From a virus, in IMG/VR virus record IMGVR_UViG_3300008450_000162, positions 1 through 36,917 of that record: a DNA stretch of 36,917 bases; one strand, written 5' to 3'. Below, in pieces: positions 8,728-17,903 of the stretch. Both the position numbers and the translations under genes were made by a program. Every line of letters starts with the position of its first letter. The first letter of the stretch is position 1. The notes below the pieces were generated by a model. It was not told the DNA's origin. It was given only the letters and a program-made list of their open reading frames with translations, and ran no database searches.

Positions 8728-9680
8728 TGGCCCAACCCGCTGACACTTTCGACCGCTACGACCTCATCGGGGTCCGCGAAGACCTCTCCGATGTCATCTC
8801 CAACATCTCACCGACCGACACGCCGCTAATGTCGAACATCGGCAAGGCGTCGTGCGACAACTCGCAGTTCGACTGGCAGACCGACAGCCTCGCCGCTGCC
8901 GCCGCCAACGCGACGATTGAAGGCGACGACACCGCCGCCCAGGCCGTCGTGGCCACCACGCGCTACGTCAACTACACCCAAATCTACAAAAAGGCGTTCA
9001 CCATCTCGGGGACCGCTGAACGGGTGAAGAAGGCGGGCCGCAAGTCCGAAATCGCGTACCAAACCGCCAAGCGCGGCAAGGAGATCAAGCGCGATCAGGA
9101 ACTGTCGTTCACCGGCACCAACGTCGCTGTGGCGGGCAACTCCACCACGGCCCGCGTGACCGCCTCGCTCGATACCTGGCTGTTCACCAACGACACCAAC
9201 GGCACGAACGGCACCGCCTATACGATCACTGGCGGTGTCCCGGTCACCAACCGCACGGACGGCACGAACCGTGCGTGGTCGGAGTCGCTGCTTAAGGCCG
9301 CTCTGCTGCTGCAATACAACGCGGGCGGCGAAGTCTCGATGCTGATGGTCTCCCCGGCCAAGAAGCAAGAGACCTCGGCCTTCGCCGGTATCGCGGAGAT
9401 CCGTGCTGCCGTGAACGGCGCTCAACCGGCCACCATCATCGGTGCCGTTGACGTTTACGTCTCCGACTTCGGCAACCTGAACGTGGTCCCGAACCGCTTC
9501 ATGCCGACCGATCTGGCGTATCTGATCGACCCGTCGCAGGCCAAGAAGCGCGTCCTGCGTCCCTACTTCGTGGAAGAACTGGCCAAAACCGGTGACAGCC
9601 ATAAATATCACATGATCGAGGAGTGCGGCCTCGAAGTGACCAACGAACAGGCTCACGCAGTCGTCCGGGATCTCACGTAA
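8727..9680 (+). CDS. major capsid protein, SU10/DUF5309 family
   Basis: A 317-residue HK97-fold capsid protein. The family signature is clear: REDLSDVISNISPTDTPLMS at about residues 17-36, WQTDSLAAA near 50-58, IEGDDTAAQ near 64-72, and VKKAGRKSEIAYQTAKRGKE near 101-120. In DUF5309 (phage SU10-type) proteins these form the N-arm and E-loop region. The C-terminus (LRPYFVEELAKTGDSHKY, EECGLEVTNEQAHAV) also fits. The gene is followed by a strong terminator, consistent with high transcription of this segment. Residues near 140-190 are rich in N, T and G and may be a surface loop. Confidence 0.93.
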   Translation: MAQPADTFDRYDLIGVREDLSDVISNISPTDTPLMSNIGKASCDNSQFDWQTDSLAAAAANATIEGDDTAAQAVVATTRYVNYTQIYKKAFTISGTAERVKKAGRKSEIAYQTAKRGKEIKRDQELSFTGTNVAVAGNSTTARVTASLDTWLFTNDTNGTNGTAYTITGGVPVTNRTDGTNRAWSESLLKAALLLQYNAGGEVSMLMVSPAKKQETSAFAGIAEIRAAVNGAQPATIIGAVDVYVSDFGNLNVVPNRFMPTDLAYLIDPSQAKKRVLRPYFVEELAKTGDSHKYHMIEECGLEVTNEQAHAVVRDLT

Positions 9681-9715
9681 AACCCGCAAACGGCGCTTGC
9701 GCCTAATGACTGAGG

Positions 9716-9743
9716 AGGGGAGGGCTTCGGCCCTCCCCTTTTT
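9716..9743 (+). terminator. intrinsic terminator after major capsid gene
   Basis: A perfect GC-rich stem: left arm AGGGGAGGGC, UUCG tetraloop at 9726-9729, right arm GCCCTCCCCT, followed by a T-run ending at 9743. The UUCG loop with a C-G closing pair is exceptionally stable. It lies 36 bases after the capsid stop and just before the next head gene, so it probably attenuates downstream expression relative to capsid protein. Confidence 0.92.
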
Positions 9744-9756
9744 CATGGGGCAATGA

Positions 9757-10101
9757 ATGTCTGAACGACTGCTCGACTACGATCCCCTCACCGGGATCAG
9801 CCAATACATCGAAACCGACGAGATGACCGGCGTGTCCACCATTCGGACCTCGCAGGACATGACGGCGATCCTGGAACTGAACAAGCTCCAGCGGGCGCAC
9901 TTCTCCTCGGGCCGCGACAAGTGGGGCGACGGGTTCGACCATCGGACCAAGATGGCCACGCTGCCGCTGACGATCTTTGAAGATCTGAAGAAGCGCGGGA
10001 TTCTACCCGATCCGTCGCGCGGCACTCCGGGTTGCAAGAAAGCGTTTTCGCGCTGGCTTGACGAAAACTGGTATTTCAAGACGCGCGAGGGAACGATCTA
10101 A
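9757..10101 (+). CDS. conserved podovirus head-module protein
   Basis: A 114-residue protein beginning LLDYDPLTGISQYIETDEMT, followed by QDMTAILELNKLQRA and the C-terminal pattern FSRWLDENWYFKTREGTI. I recall this DPLTGI ... RWL ... FRT architecture as a recurring conserved hypothetical protein between capsid and adaptor genes of podoviruses with SU10-like heads. It abuts the adaptor gene with no gap. The role is not established; a minor head or connector component is the natural guess. Confidence 0.75.
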   Translation: MSERLLDYDPLTGISQYIETDEMTGVSTIRTSQDMTAILELNKLQRAHFSSGRDKWGDGFDHRTKMATLPLTIFEDLKKRGILPDPSRGTPGCKKAFSRWLDENWYFKTREGTI

Positions 10102-10710
10102 ATGGCCCTCGACAGTTTCGCGCAACTCAAGACCGCTCTGGCTGATTGGGCGAACAAGGCCAACCTGTCGGGCGTCGAAACCAAGGCGGCGGAATGGATC
10201 GCGCTGTTTGAAGCGCAGGCCAACCGCGAGCTTGATGTGCGCGAGATGAGCGCGTCGGCCACCTATTCGGTGTCGTCCGAGGAACTGGCGCTGCCGTGCG
10301 ACTTTGCGGGCGTGAAGTCCCTTCGCATTGATGGAAGCCCGGCCCAGCCGCTCGAATATGTGCCGGTCGAGGCGTTTGATAGCGCGTTCGGCACCGGCAA
10401 GCCGACCCGCTATTCAATCACGGATCGGCTGGTGTTCGATCCGGTCCCTGATACGACCTACACGATCCGGCTTCGCTACCGCAGGCGCATCCCGGCCCTG
10501 TCGTCGTCCTGCACGACAAATTGGCTGCTGCGTAAGCACCCCGACGCATACCTGTACGGCGCCCTCTCGCAGGCCCTGATCTATTTCCGCGACGATGAGC
10601 GCCAAGTGATCCGCAACGCCTATGCGGAGGCCATTGCGGCCATTGAGCAAGACGACGAGCGCACGGCGTACCCGTCCACTGTCAACGCCAGAGCCGGGAG
10701 GGCCTTCTAA
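10102..10710 (+). CDS. head-to-tail adaptor protein, SU10 type
   Basis: A 202-residue protein starting FAQLKTALADWANKANLSG, with WIALFEAQANRELDVREM near residues 32-49 and a C-terminal segment PDAYLYGALSQALIYFRDDE near 148-167. This order matches the adaptor protein that forms the ring beneath the portal in SU10-like podoviruses, equivalent to T7 gp11. It sits between the capsid block and the tail genes, as expected, and its stop overlaps the next start by one base. Confidence 0.85.
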   Translation: MALDSFAQLKTALADWANKANLSGVETKAAEWIALFEAQANRELDVREMSASATYSVSSEELALPCDFAGVKSLRIDGSPAQPLEYVPVEAFDSAFGTGKPTRYSITDRLVFDPVPDTTYTIRLRYRRRIPALSSSCTTNWLLRKHPDAYLYGALSQALIYFRDDERQVIRNAYAEAIAAIEQDDERTAYPSTVNARAGRAF

Positions 10711-11420
10711 TGCCCGTGTCGATCACCCTGACCACGAACGTCCCGACTGTCGGCGCGGATTACGATACCTGGGGCACCGAGAACAACGCCAACTGGACGG
10801 CGGCGCGTGTCGATCTGGTGGCGCTTGCCTCGCTGGCGAACACGACCGAGACGGATCTCAACACGGCGGAAGCCACGCTGGCCACCCTGTCGGCCAACTA
10901 CGTCCACACCGGAGACATCAAGTTCGGCCTCTACTCATCCGCCCCGACCGGCTGGGTGAAGATGAACGGCGGGACCATCGGCAGCGCGTCCTCGGGTGCC
11001 ACCCGCGCTAATGCGGACACCGAGGCCCTGTTTGCCCTGCTATGGGCGCTGAACGCGACGGACTCGCCTATCCTGACCTCGGCTGGTGCAGGGTCCACGC
11101 GGGGCGCGAGCGCGGCTGCTGACTTCGCGGCAAACAAGCGGCTGACCATCCCGGACGCGCGGGCGATGTTCCTGCGGGGTCTGGATGATGGCCGAGGCGT
11201 GGATACGTCGCGCCGCCTCGGTTCGTATGCCGTGGACACCTACGAATCGCACACCCACTCGGTCAACCCTCCGACCGCAAGCGGCGAGGCGGGCCAGTTC
11301 GGGACCACGACCGGCACGATTGGCGGCGGTGAGAGCATCACGCCCTACAACACCGCAGCGAGCGGCGGAACCGAGACCGCGCCCAAGAACATCGCAGCCC
11401 TTGCGGTCATCAAGCTCTAA
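10710..11420 (+). CDS. collar-domain tail fibre protein
   Basis: A 236-residue protein with a helical N-terminal third (residues 1-70, probable trimer coiled coil) and a phage tail-collar domain. The collar is marked by TGWVKMNGG near 80-88, IPDARAMFLRGLDDGRGVDT near 147-166, RRLGSYAVDTYESHTHSV near 168-185 with paired histidines that in related fibres bind metal, and the terminal motif NIAALAVIKL. It would be a short tail fibre or tail-tip adhesin. It lies between adaptor and nozzle genes, an intercalated position for a fibre gene. Confidence 0.82.
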   Translation: MPVSITLTTNVPTVGADYDTWGTENNANWTAARVDLVALASLANTTETDLNTAEATLATLSANYVHTGDIKFGLYSSAPTGWVKMNGGTIGSASSGATRANADTEALFALLWALNATDSPILTSAGAGSTRGASAAADFAANKRLTIPDARAMFLRGLDDGRGVDTSRRLGSYAVDTYESHTHSVNPPTASGEAGQFGTTTGTIGGGESITPYNTAASGGTETAPKNIAALAVIKL

Positions 11421-12892
11421 TGGCTCTCATCGCGCTGGACATCCCTCCGGGGATCTACAGGAACGGAACAAACTACCAGTCCCAGGGCCGGTTCTACGAC
11501 GCCGATCTGTGGCGGTTCCATGAGGGCAAGTCTGGCCCGGTTGGCGGCTGGATCACGCGCTCAAGCTCGGCCATGACCGGCAAGGCGCGGGCCATCATCG
11601 CATGGCTGGCTGACACCAACACCAACTGGACCGGCGTGGGGACTAACTCCAAGCTCTACGCGGTGTCGCGGTCGGGCGCGGTGAACGACATCACCCCGAC
11701 GACCGGCTTTTCTGCTGGCCCGGCAGACGCCCTGATCGGCGGCGGCTATGGGGAGGGCGCTTACGGGATGGGCCTCTACGGGACGCCCCGGCTGGACTCA
11801 TCGAACATCATCCCGGCTGCGGTGTGGTCCCTCGACAACTGGGGTCAGTACCTCGTCGGCACCATCGGCTCCACGATCTACGAATGGCAGTTAAACACCT
11901 CCGTCGTTGCCGCGCCGATCACGAACGCGCCGACCGCTGAGGCCATTCTGGTGACGGACGAGCGCATCATGTTCGCCCTCGCGGCAGACGGCGATCCCCG
12001 CGCGCTGAACTGGTGCGATGCCGAGGACAACACCGACTGGACGCCCTCCTCCACCAATCTGGCGGGCGGGAAACGGCTCCAGACGAATGGCGGGCTGAAA
12101 TGCGGCAAGCGGGTCCAGGGGGCCTATCTGCTATGGACCGACACGGACGTTCATCGTGCGACGTTCGTGGGCCTGCCGCTGGTCTATTCGTTCGAGCGGC
12201 TTGAGACCGGCTGCGGCGTGGCGTCCAAGGGCGCGGCGGTCGTGGCGGCAAACGGGCAAGTGTTCTGGTTCGGGGTCAACGGCTTCTGGAGCTACAACGG
12301 CTACGTTGATGCCGTGCCGTGCGAAGTGTCCGACTATGTGTTCTCGGACCTGAACCGGACGCAGATCAGCAAGGTTACCGGCTGGCACAACTCGCTCTGG
12401 GGTGAGGTGTGGTGGCATTACCCGTCGTCGGGATCGACCGAAGTCAACCGCTATGTGGTCTATAACTACCGCGAACGGCACTGGAATATCGGGGCGCTGT
12501 CGAGGCTTTGCGGTGTGGACCGCGCGCCGCTGCAATACCCGCAACTGGTCGGGAACGACGGCTATATCTACTCGCACGAAACCGGGAACCTGAAGGACGG
12601 GCGGCAACCCTACCTGACCTCGGGGCCGGTCGAGATTGCGGGCGGTGAACGGACGATGGAAGTCCATGCCTACATCCCCGACGAGGCCACGCTAGGCTCG
12701 CTGGCGGTGTCGTTCTCGGTGGCTGATTACCCAATGGACTCCGCGACGACGGTGGCGGCGGTGACGGCCACGGCAAAGACCGATCTGCGGTTCTCGGCCC
12801 GGCGTGTTGCTGTGACCTACACGGGGGATGCCGACGTGGACTATCGCATGGGCAAGGTCCGGTTTGACGTGAAGACGGGGAGCGCCCGATGA
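11420..12892 (+). CDS. tail nozzle-like protein
   Basis: A 490-residue, beta-rich protein with the N-terminal pattern GIYRNGTNYQSQGRFYDADL and WRFHEGKSGPVGGWI near residues 30-45. Repeated blade-like units follow (LYAVSRSGAVNDITP, VFWFGVNGFWSYNG, YIYSHETGN). This resembles nozzle proteins of podovirus tails (T7 gp12 equivalent), which have beta-propeller domains. It follows the adaptor and fibre genes and precedes small tail and ejection genes. The stop overlaps the next start by four bases (ATGA). Confidence 0.82.
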   Translation: MALIALDIPPGIYRNGTNYQSQGRFYDADLWRFHEGKSGPVGGWITRSSSAMTGKARAIIAWLADTNTNWTGVGTNSKLYAVSRSGAVNDITPTTGFSAGPADALIGGGYGEGAYGMGLYGTPRLDSSNIIPAAVWSLDNWGQYLVGTIGSTIYEWQLNTSVVAAPITNAPTAEAILVTDERIMFALAADGDPRALNWCDAEDNTDWTPSSTNLAGGKRLQTNGGLKCGKRVQGAYLLWTDTDVHRATFVGLPLVYSFERLETGCGVASKGAAVVAANGQVFWFGVNGFWSYNGYVDAVPCEVSDYVFSDLNRTQISKVTGWHNSLWGEVWWHYPSSGSTEVNRYVVYNYRERHWNIGALSRLCGVDRAPLQYPQLVGNDGYIYSHETGNLKDGRQPYLTSGPVEIAGGERTMEVHAYIPDEATLGSLAVSFSVADYPMDSATTVAAVTATAKTDLRFSARRVAVTYTGDADVDYRMGKVRFDVKTGSAR

Positions 12893-13098
12893 GCCTGCTT
12901 CGCGCGCCTGACGCCTATTCCCGCGAAGACCAGGACCGCCTCCGCACCGATCTGGACAAGATGGATGCCGCAAACCGGAAAACGGGCCGTGACGTTGAGG
13001 TTGCCGGGTCGGAGCGGCTGATCCTGTCGTCTCCGAACGGCTCGCGCTGGTCGATCAGGGTTAGCAACGCGGGCGCATTGTCGGCGGTGGCGCTGTGA
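12889..13098 (+). CDS. small tail-associated protein
   Basis: A 69-residue protein coupled to the nozzle gene by an ATGA overlap. The N-terminal half is a charged helix (DAYSREDQDRLRTDLDKMDAANRK), the C-terminal half two beta strands ending in ERLILSSPNGSRWSIRVSN. The SPNG-x-R(W/Y)SI pattern occurs in small proteins of podovirus tail modules as I recall. It could plug or cap the tail, but the function is unknown. Confidence 0.68.
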   Translation: MSLLRAPDAYSREDQDRLRTDLDKMDAANRKTGRDVEVAGSERLILSSPNGSRWSIRVSNAGALSAVAL

Positions 13099-13289
13099 AG
13101 ATCGCTCTGGATGCGCTTCCCGAGGGCGTGGAGGCGCAAGTCAACGGAAACCGGGCCACCGTCACCTATGGTGATGCGCAGGCCCCCACGGTCGTTTTTG
13201 TGGCCACGGACGGGACCGACCTGATCCTGTTCCCGGAACGCTCATACGAACACGCTGACCTTGCGACGGCCCTTGGACGCGCGGGTTAG
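13095..13289 (+). CDS. small hypothetical protein, GTG start
   Basis: A 64-residue protein starting with GTG in a GTGA overlap with the preceding gene. It has alternating hydrophobic strands (EAQVNGNRATVTYGDAQAPT, VVFVATDGTDLILFP) and no helix-forming stretch until the end, so a small beta domain is likely. Not a family I recognise. It sits between the nozzle and ejection genes, so a virion role is plausible. Confidence 0.55.
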   Translation: MKIALDALPEGVEAQVNGNRATVTYGDAQAPTVVFVATDGTDLILFPERSYEHADLATALGRAG

Positions 13290-13617
13290 GGGCTGGATCG
13301 CCTCGGCCCTTGATGGGTCGGGCTGGACGGCTGACGAGATTTGGCAAGGCGTTCTGGCCGAGGACTTCCACCTGTTCCTTCACCCCGAGGGGTGCATGGT
13401 CGGGGAGTTCATCGTCAGCCCGCGTCACAAGGTGATGCACATTTTCGCGGCTGGCGGATCGCTCAAGGCGATGAGCGAGCTTGGCCCGGTGATCGAGGCG
13501 TTCGGGCGGCTTCATGACTGCGACATGGCGTGTGCGACGGGCCGCAAGGGCTGGCTGCGCTACTCACGAAAACACGGATACCAACCGGCTGACCCGGTGA
13601 TCTGGAAGGAGCTTTAA
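13261..13617 (+). CDS. GNAT-like small virion-module protein
   Basis: A 118-residue protein with the order ALDGSGWTADEIWQGVLAED, a central strand FLHPEGCMVGEFIVSPRHKV, then IFAAGGSLKAMSELGPVIEA and CDMACATGRKGWLRYSRKHG. The pattern of an ends-in-loop strand, AAGG(S/D)L, and a GRKGW motif is shared with podovirus proteins sometimes annotated as acetyltransferase-like or compared with T7 gp13. Acetyl-CoA binding is not evident, so it may be a structural derivative of the fold. The start is TTG at 13261; a TTG at 13273 is an alternative. Confidence 0.68.
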   Translation: MRRPLDARVRGWIASALDGSGWTADEIWQGVLAEDFHLFLHPEGCMVGEFIVSPRHKVMHIFAAGGSLKAMSELGPVIEAFGRLHDCDMACATGRKGWLRYSRKHGYQPADPVIWKEL

Positions 13618-14181
13618 ATGGCTATTGGCGCGAGCGGATCGAAGTCAAAGACCCGGCAATCTGCGACGAACAACGAGACGCAGACGAGCGCGCTGTCGGA
13701 TCGTGCCGCCGGGATGCTCAACCAGGGCATTTCCGACGTGCAGGGCATGAGCTACGGACGGTTCGACCCGGCCTCGATTGGTCAATACCAGTCGCCCTAC
13801 ACCGAGGAGGTTATCAACGCCTCGATTGGCCAAGCCGATCAGCGTGATGCGGTGGCCCGCGCTCAACAGCAGTCGGACTTCGCCAAGGCGGGCGCGTTCG
13901 GTGACAACCGCCGGGGCATCTATGAGGCGGAACTGGCGGGCAACCAGTCGCGTGACCGGGCCTCGCTGATCGCTGGCCTGAACGACAAGGCGTTCACCGA
14001 CGCGCGTGGCGTGGCGATGGGCGAGAACCAGAACCAGAACCAATACGCGCTCGCCCTGCAGCAGCTCCTGAACCAGCTTCGCGGCGGGTTTGCCAACGAG
14101 GGAACGCGAACCTCGGTCGGCTCCTCGACCGGCAAGAGTACCGGGACGAACATTGGCTTGAGCGGAAGCTACGGGGGCTAA
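13618..14181 (+). CDS. putative internal virion protein
   Basis: A 187-residue protein rich in G, S, Q and N with low-complexity ends. The central part has the recurring podovirus pattern QSPYTEEVINASIGQADQRDAVARAQQQSDFAKAGAFGDN at residues 58-98 (split here between Y62 and N98), where helices alternate with an AGAFG turn. Proteins of this sort are encoded at the start of the ejection-protein block. It begins directly after the GNAT-like gene and precedes two larger ejection candidates. No enzyme motif is seen. Confidence 0.7.
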   Translation: MAIGASGSKSKTRQSATNNETQTSALSDRAAGMLNQGISDVQGMSYGRFDPASIGQYQSPYTEEVINASIGQADQRDAVARAQQQSDFAKAGAFGDNRRGIYEAELAGNQSRDRASLIAGLNDKAFTDARGVAMGENQNQNQYALALQQLLNQLRGGFANEGTRTSVGSSTGKSTGTNIGLSGSYGG

Positions 14182-14184
14182 CTG

Positions 14185-15468
14185 ATGGGTCTTCTTGATC
14201 GCCCGCAACAGGCGCAGCGTTTCGGCCTTCTCTCGCCCGACGTGATGCAACTCATTCAATCGGGCGGGCCGCGCGTTGCCCCGGCTCCCGTTGCTCCCGC
14301 AGCCCCTGCCCGCCGTGAGCGCGTGTCGGGCTGGCGTGTGCTTGACCGGGTGCTTGGCGGCGAGACGGTCAGCGAGGGGCTGGATGCCGAACGTGCCCGG
14401 CTGCAAGCGGAGGCCGACCGTCCGCAGATGATGGCGCGCCTGGAGGCCAATCGCGCAGCCGCTGCTCGGATGGGTCCGGCTGCCCTGCTGGCGTTCGACA
14501 ACAACCCGGAAGCCTTTGGCGAAAGCCTTGGGATGCAATATCGCCCGGTGACGACGGCAGCGGGAAGCCGCACGACTTACGGCCCTGGCGTTGGCTCTTT
14601 TGCGGTCGAACAGCCGACGTTTGATGTGTCTGGCGATCAAACGCTGCGACGGGATTCGACCGGCGTTGCTCCGGTTTACACGCGAACGGCTCCATCGATC
14701 AAAGAGGGCATTGATCGGAGCGTGGCTGAAACGGGGCGCATCAATGCGCTCAACGTCCCGGTTGGACCGAACACCGATCTGGTGGACCCGACGACGGGCC
14801 GCAAAATCTATGAGGGCTACCGCGCGCCTGACATCCAGAACGTCGCGCCCGGCGGCGAGGCGCTGGTGTTTGATGAAAACGGCAACATCATCAATCGGGT
14901 TGGCAGCACTCAAGTTCGCCCGCCGTCTGACGCCGACCAAACCGCAATCGCGCGGGCTGACAATCAGATCGTCAGCCTTGACACCTCGCTCAATCGGGCG
15001 GCGGCGATCCAGGCCCAGATTGCGAGCGGAGAGCTTAACTTGGGACTGGTGGAAAACACCGGAGCCGGGTTCCTGAACGCGACTGGTATGTCAAACCAGA
15101 ACTCGCTCAACTACGACGCCCTGCTCGCGTGGGCAAAGGAGGCGCGCAACGCCATCCTGCAAGCCAACACCGGCGTTCAGACCGATCAGGACGCCATCCG
15201 CGAGCTTGACACCATCCTGTCCAGCACTCGGGACGAGCGGATTGTGACGGCGGCGCTCGGGCGGTTTCAGGAAGCGCGGCGCGCTACGCGGGCGGCGTTG
15301 CAGCGAGACATTGAACGCCGCACTGGTGGGCAGGCACAAGCAGCCCCTGCCGGTGGCGGTCAACCGGCCCCTGCCGCGCCGCGCCGCCTGTCGCCGCAAG
15401 AAGCCGCCAATCTGCCGCCCGGAACCCGCTTCGTCGGCACGGATGGCGTTGAGAGGGTCCGCCAATGA
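14185..15468 (+). CDS. putative ejection protein, 427 residues
   Basis: The N-terminus is short and proline- and alanine-rich (residues 28-50). Long helical stretches follow, and the end has the tail RLSPQEAANLPPGTRFVGTD near 398-417, a recurring C-terminal motif of phage internal virion proteins that contains PPGT-F. No catalytic motif or membrane segment is obvious. It overlaps the next gene by four bases (ATGA). The size, composition and place after the tail genes suggest a protein stored in the capsid and injected with DNA, but this is inferred from context. Confidence 0.68.
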   Translation: MGLLDRPQQAQRFGLLSPDVMQLIQSGGPRVAPAPVAPAAPARRERVSGWRVLDRVLGGETVSEGLDAERARLQAEADRPQMMARLEANRAAAARMGPAALLAFDNNPEAFGESLGMQYRPVTTAAGSRTTYGPGVGSFAVEQPTFDVSGDQTLRRDSTGVAPVYTRTAPSIKEGIDRSVAETGRINALNVPVGPNTDLVDPTTGRKIYEGYRAPDIQNVAPGGEALVFDENGNIINRVGSTQVRPPSDADQTAIARADNQIVSLDTSLNRAAAIQAQIASGELNLGLVENTGAGFLNATGMSNQNSLNYDALLAWAKEARNAILQANTGVQTDQDAIRELDTILSSTRDERIVTAALGRFQEARRATRAALQRDIERRTGGQAQAAPAGGGQPAPAAPRRLSPQEAANLPPGTRFVGTDGVERVRQ

Positions 15469-17903
15469 TGCAGCAAGACCCCTATGCGTCGTTCTCGCGT
15501 CCGGTTGGTCAGGCTGACCCTTACGCGGGGATCGGCGCTCCGGTCGCTGCTGCCCCGGCCCCGGCCCGCCAAGCCGCCCCTCGCCAGCCCGCACCGGCTC
15601 GCCCCGCTGCGCCCGGCATGGCCCCGGCTCCTGCGATGGCCGCCCCGCCCCCGCTCCTGACCGTTGAGGAAATGGCCGCTGCCAATATGGCCAGCGGTTA
15701 CGACCCGGCGAAGGCGTGGGAACTGGCGCAAGAGGACTTCGCCAACCAAAGCGAAGGCCCTGACCCAGGCATGGCCCCGGCGCAACCGGCCTATGGCGTT
15801 CTGTCGTCGGAGGACATTTCTCCGCAGGAACGGGCGCGGCTTCTGGCGTCGGGGGAATATCAGGTCGATCCTAACGACCCGACCAAAATCTTCCGCATGG
15901 TCGATATGCCCGCGCCTCCCCCGCCGCCTGCGCCCGCCGCTGCCCCGACCGGCCTTGATCTGGCCTTGGAACAAGAGCGCGGAGAGCTTGAGCGGCGCGC
16001 GGCTATGGGTGTGCGTCGCTACGATCAGCCCGACTTCCTCGACCAGTTCACCGCACCCATCAACGACGAAATGGGGTGGCTTGTCGGGCTTGGATCGCAA
16101 GCGGCGGGGAACCTGGGGCGTCGTCTTACGGGCCAAGAGATTGAGGTATCCGCCCTCGACCGCGCCCGCGCCATGCGCCAACTCGTCAACGAGGGTCAGC
16201 AGCAGTTTGAGCAAGATCGCCCCGCGCAAGCCCTCGCGGGTGGCGTTCTCGGTGGCTTTGCCTTTGCCCCAGCTCGGGGCGCACAGGTTCCCGGCCTTCT
16301 CGGACGCCTTGGTCAAGCCGGTGGTGTGAGTGGGGCTTACGGCGCGGCGGAAGGTGACGGCTATCTCGGTCGCGCTGGCAATTTTGCCCTTTCGGCTGGC
16401 ATTGGCGTAGCAACGGCTGGCGCTCTGGAAGGTGGCGGCGCACTGGCGGGTCGCTTGATGCGCGGCAACCAGCCGCGCGTGTCCGGGCCGGATCGCCGCG
16501 TGACGGGCGCCCTCGGTCGCGGACTGCAACGCGACCAGATGACCCCGCAGCAGCTTCTCGACAACATGGCCAGTGCGCCGAGCGGCCAACTGCCGTTCCA
16601 ATCCGGTGGCGAGAACCTTCTGGGCCTTGCTGAGACGATGGCGAACGCTCCTGGTGCGGCCCGGCGCGAAATCGTGCGGGCTGTCGGTGAGCAGGCCGAC
16701 GACGCCAGCAACCGCATCTCGGCCCGGCTGGCTGACGCCTTCGGGGCGCAGGGCAACGGCTTCCAGTCGCTTCGCCAGCGCGTCACCGCACGGGGTGAGG
16801 CCGCCAACACCGGCATGGGTGAGATTGCCGACGCCGTGGTCTCGCTGGATGACGCGGCGGTTCAGGCGCTTCGTTCGCAACTGGCCCGTCCTGCCGTCAA
16901 CAATGCGGCGGAAGAGGCTATCGCGGAACTGACGCCCGAGGGGCAAGCCGCCGCTAACCGGCTGTTCGGACTCGGTGACCGGCTGGCTGATATGCCTGCG
17001 GGTGCCAACATCACCGTCCGTGAAGCGCAGGACATCTCCTATGCCCTCAAAGAGGCGGCGGGCCGGGCCTACCGTGGCGGGTTCAATGCTCGCGGCGAGG
17101 CCCTACAAAACCTTTCTAGTGCCATCCGCAACAATGCCCGGACCCCGGAGCGCGGCGGCGTTCAAGCCTATGACGACTGGCTGAAATCGTTTGGCGATGC
17201 GTCGGAGGCCATTGACGGCCAGCGTGTCGGCCTCAACGTGTTCGCTCAGGGCAACGAGAAGAACGCAATGTCGGCAAGCGAGCTGGCTGACCGTTGGACA
17301 AAGTGGCCACAGCAGGCCCGCGAAAACTTCCGCCTTGGCGTTGGCGAGGCCATTCTGTCGCGCGTCCGCAGCGGCGGCGGTGTGGCTGCCATGCGGCGAC
17401 TGCTTCGGGATGAGGAGATCGCCGCCCGCGTTCGTGTCGCCTTTGACGATGACGACGCCTTCCGCGCGTTCATGCAGACGGCTGATGACGAAGTGCGGCT
17501 GGCCAACACCGGCAGTCAGGCAATCCAAGGATCTGCGACGGCCCGGCGAGCAGCGGGACGGGCAGACCTGGAGCAGCAAGGCCTCGGCATGGAAGACGTG
17601 CTGGACTTTGCTACCGACATCACCAGCCCGGTCGGGGCCTTGCGCCAATCCGCCAAGGCCGCAGCCCGCAGCCTTCCGAGGCCGGATCGCTCCATTGTGG
17701 GCGATGACGAACTGAACGCGCTGATCGGTGCGGCATTGACCGATGAAGCGGCAATGACGCGGCTGCTCAACCTCATGCAGACCCAAGAGGGGATGCAGAA
17801 GCGGGTCGCGGAGCAGTCAAGGCGGATGGGGCTTCTGGCTACGCCGGGCGCTGTCGCTGGCGGTCAGGAGCGGACGCGCGGGCTGCTTACCACCAGCCCT
17901 TGA
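15465..17903 (+). CDS. large ejection-type internal virion protein
   Basis: An 812-residue protein. Residues 1-65 are low-complexity with many A and P. A glycine- and alanine-rich, weakly hydrophobic segment lies at about 255-330 (GGVLGGFAFAPARG, FALSAGIGVATAGALEGGG), which could form a membrane channel. The remainder is helical. The family of very large podovirus internal proteins has this layout, with pore-like glycine zippers followed by helices. Its last 17 bases are overlapped by a small antisense gene. It is shorter than the giant polyvalent versions, and the ART domain those often carry is here found in a separate gene at the window start. Confidence 0.7.
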   Translation: MMQQDPYASFSRPVGQADPYAGIGAPVAAAPAPARQAAPRQPAPARPAAPGMAPAPAMAAPPPLLTVEEMAAANMASGYDPAKAWELAQEDFANQSEGPDPGMAPAQPAYGVLSSEDISPQERARLLASGEYQVDPNDPTKIFRMVDMPAPPPPPAPAAAPTGLDLALEQERGELERRAAMGVRRYDQPDFLDQFTAPINDEMGWLVGLGSQAAGNLGRRLTGQEIEVSALDRARAMRQLVNEGQQQFEQDRPAQALAGGVLGGFAFAPARGAQVPGLLGRLGQAGGVSGAYGAAEGDGYLGRAGNFALSAGIGVATAGALEGGGALAGRLMRGNQPRVSGPDRRVTGALGRGLQRDQMTPQQLLDNMASAPSGQLPFQSGGENLLGLAETMANAPGAARREIVRAVGEQADDASNRISARLADAFGAQGNGFQSLRQRVTARGEAANTGMGEIADAVVSLDDAAVQALRSQLARPAVNNAAEEAIAELTPEGQAAANRLFGLGDRLADMPAGANITVREAQDISYALKEAAGRAYRGGFNARGEALQNLSSAIRNNARTPERGGVQAYDDWLKSFGDASEAIDGQRVGLNVFAQGNEKNAMSASELADRWTKWPQQARENFRLGVGEAILSRVRSGGGVAAMRRLLRDEEIAARVRVAFDDDDAFRAFMQTADDEVRLANTGSQAIQGSATARRAAGRADLEQQGLGMEDVLDFATDITSPVGALRQSAKAAARSLPRPDRSIVGDDELNALIGAALTDEAAMTRLLNLMQTQEGMQKRVAEQSRRMGLLATPGAVAGGQERTRGLLTTSP

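Noticed and set aside
14027-14044. CAGAACCAGAACCA repeats here and again near 36042
   Set aside because: Short codon-level repeats coding for Gln/Asn or Pro/Glu runs; no regular array, so neither CRISPR nor mobile repeat.
15360-16946. Long antisense open frames, also at 5144-6172, 13645-14940 and + strand 23288-24478
   Set aside because: They lie wholly opposite genes with clear family motifs, have arginine-, histidine- or leucine-rich composition from high GC bias, and lack ribosome-binding sites.
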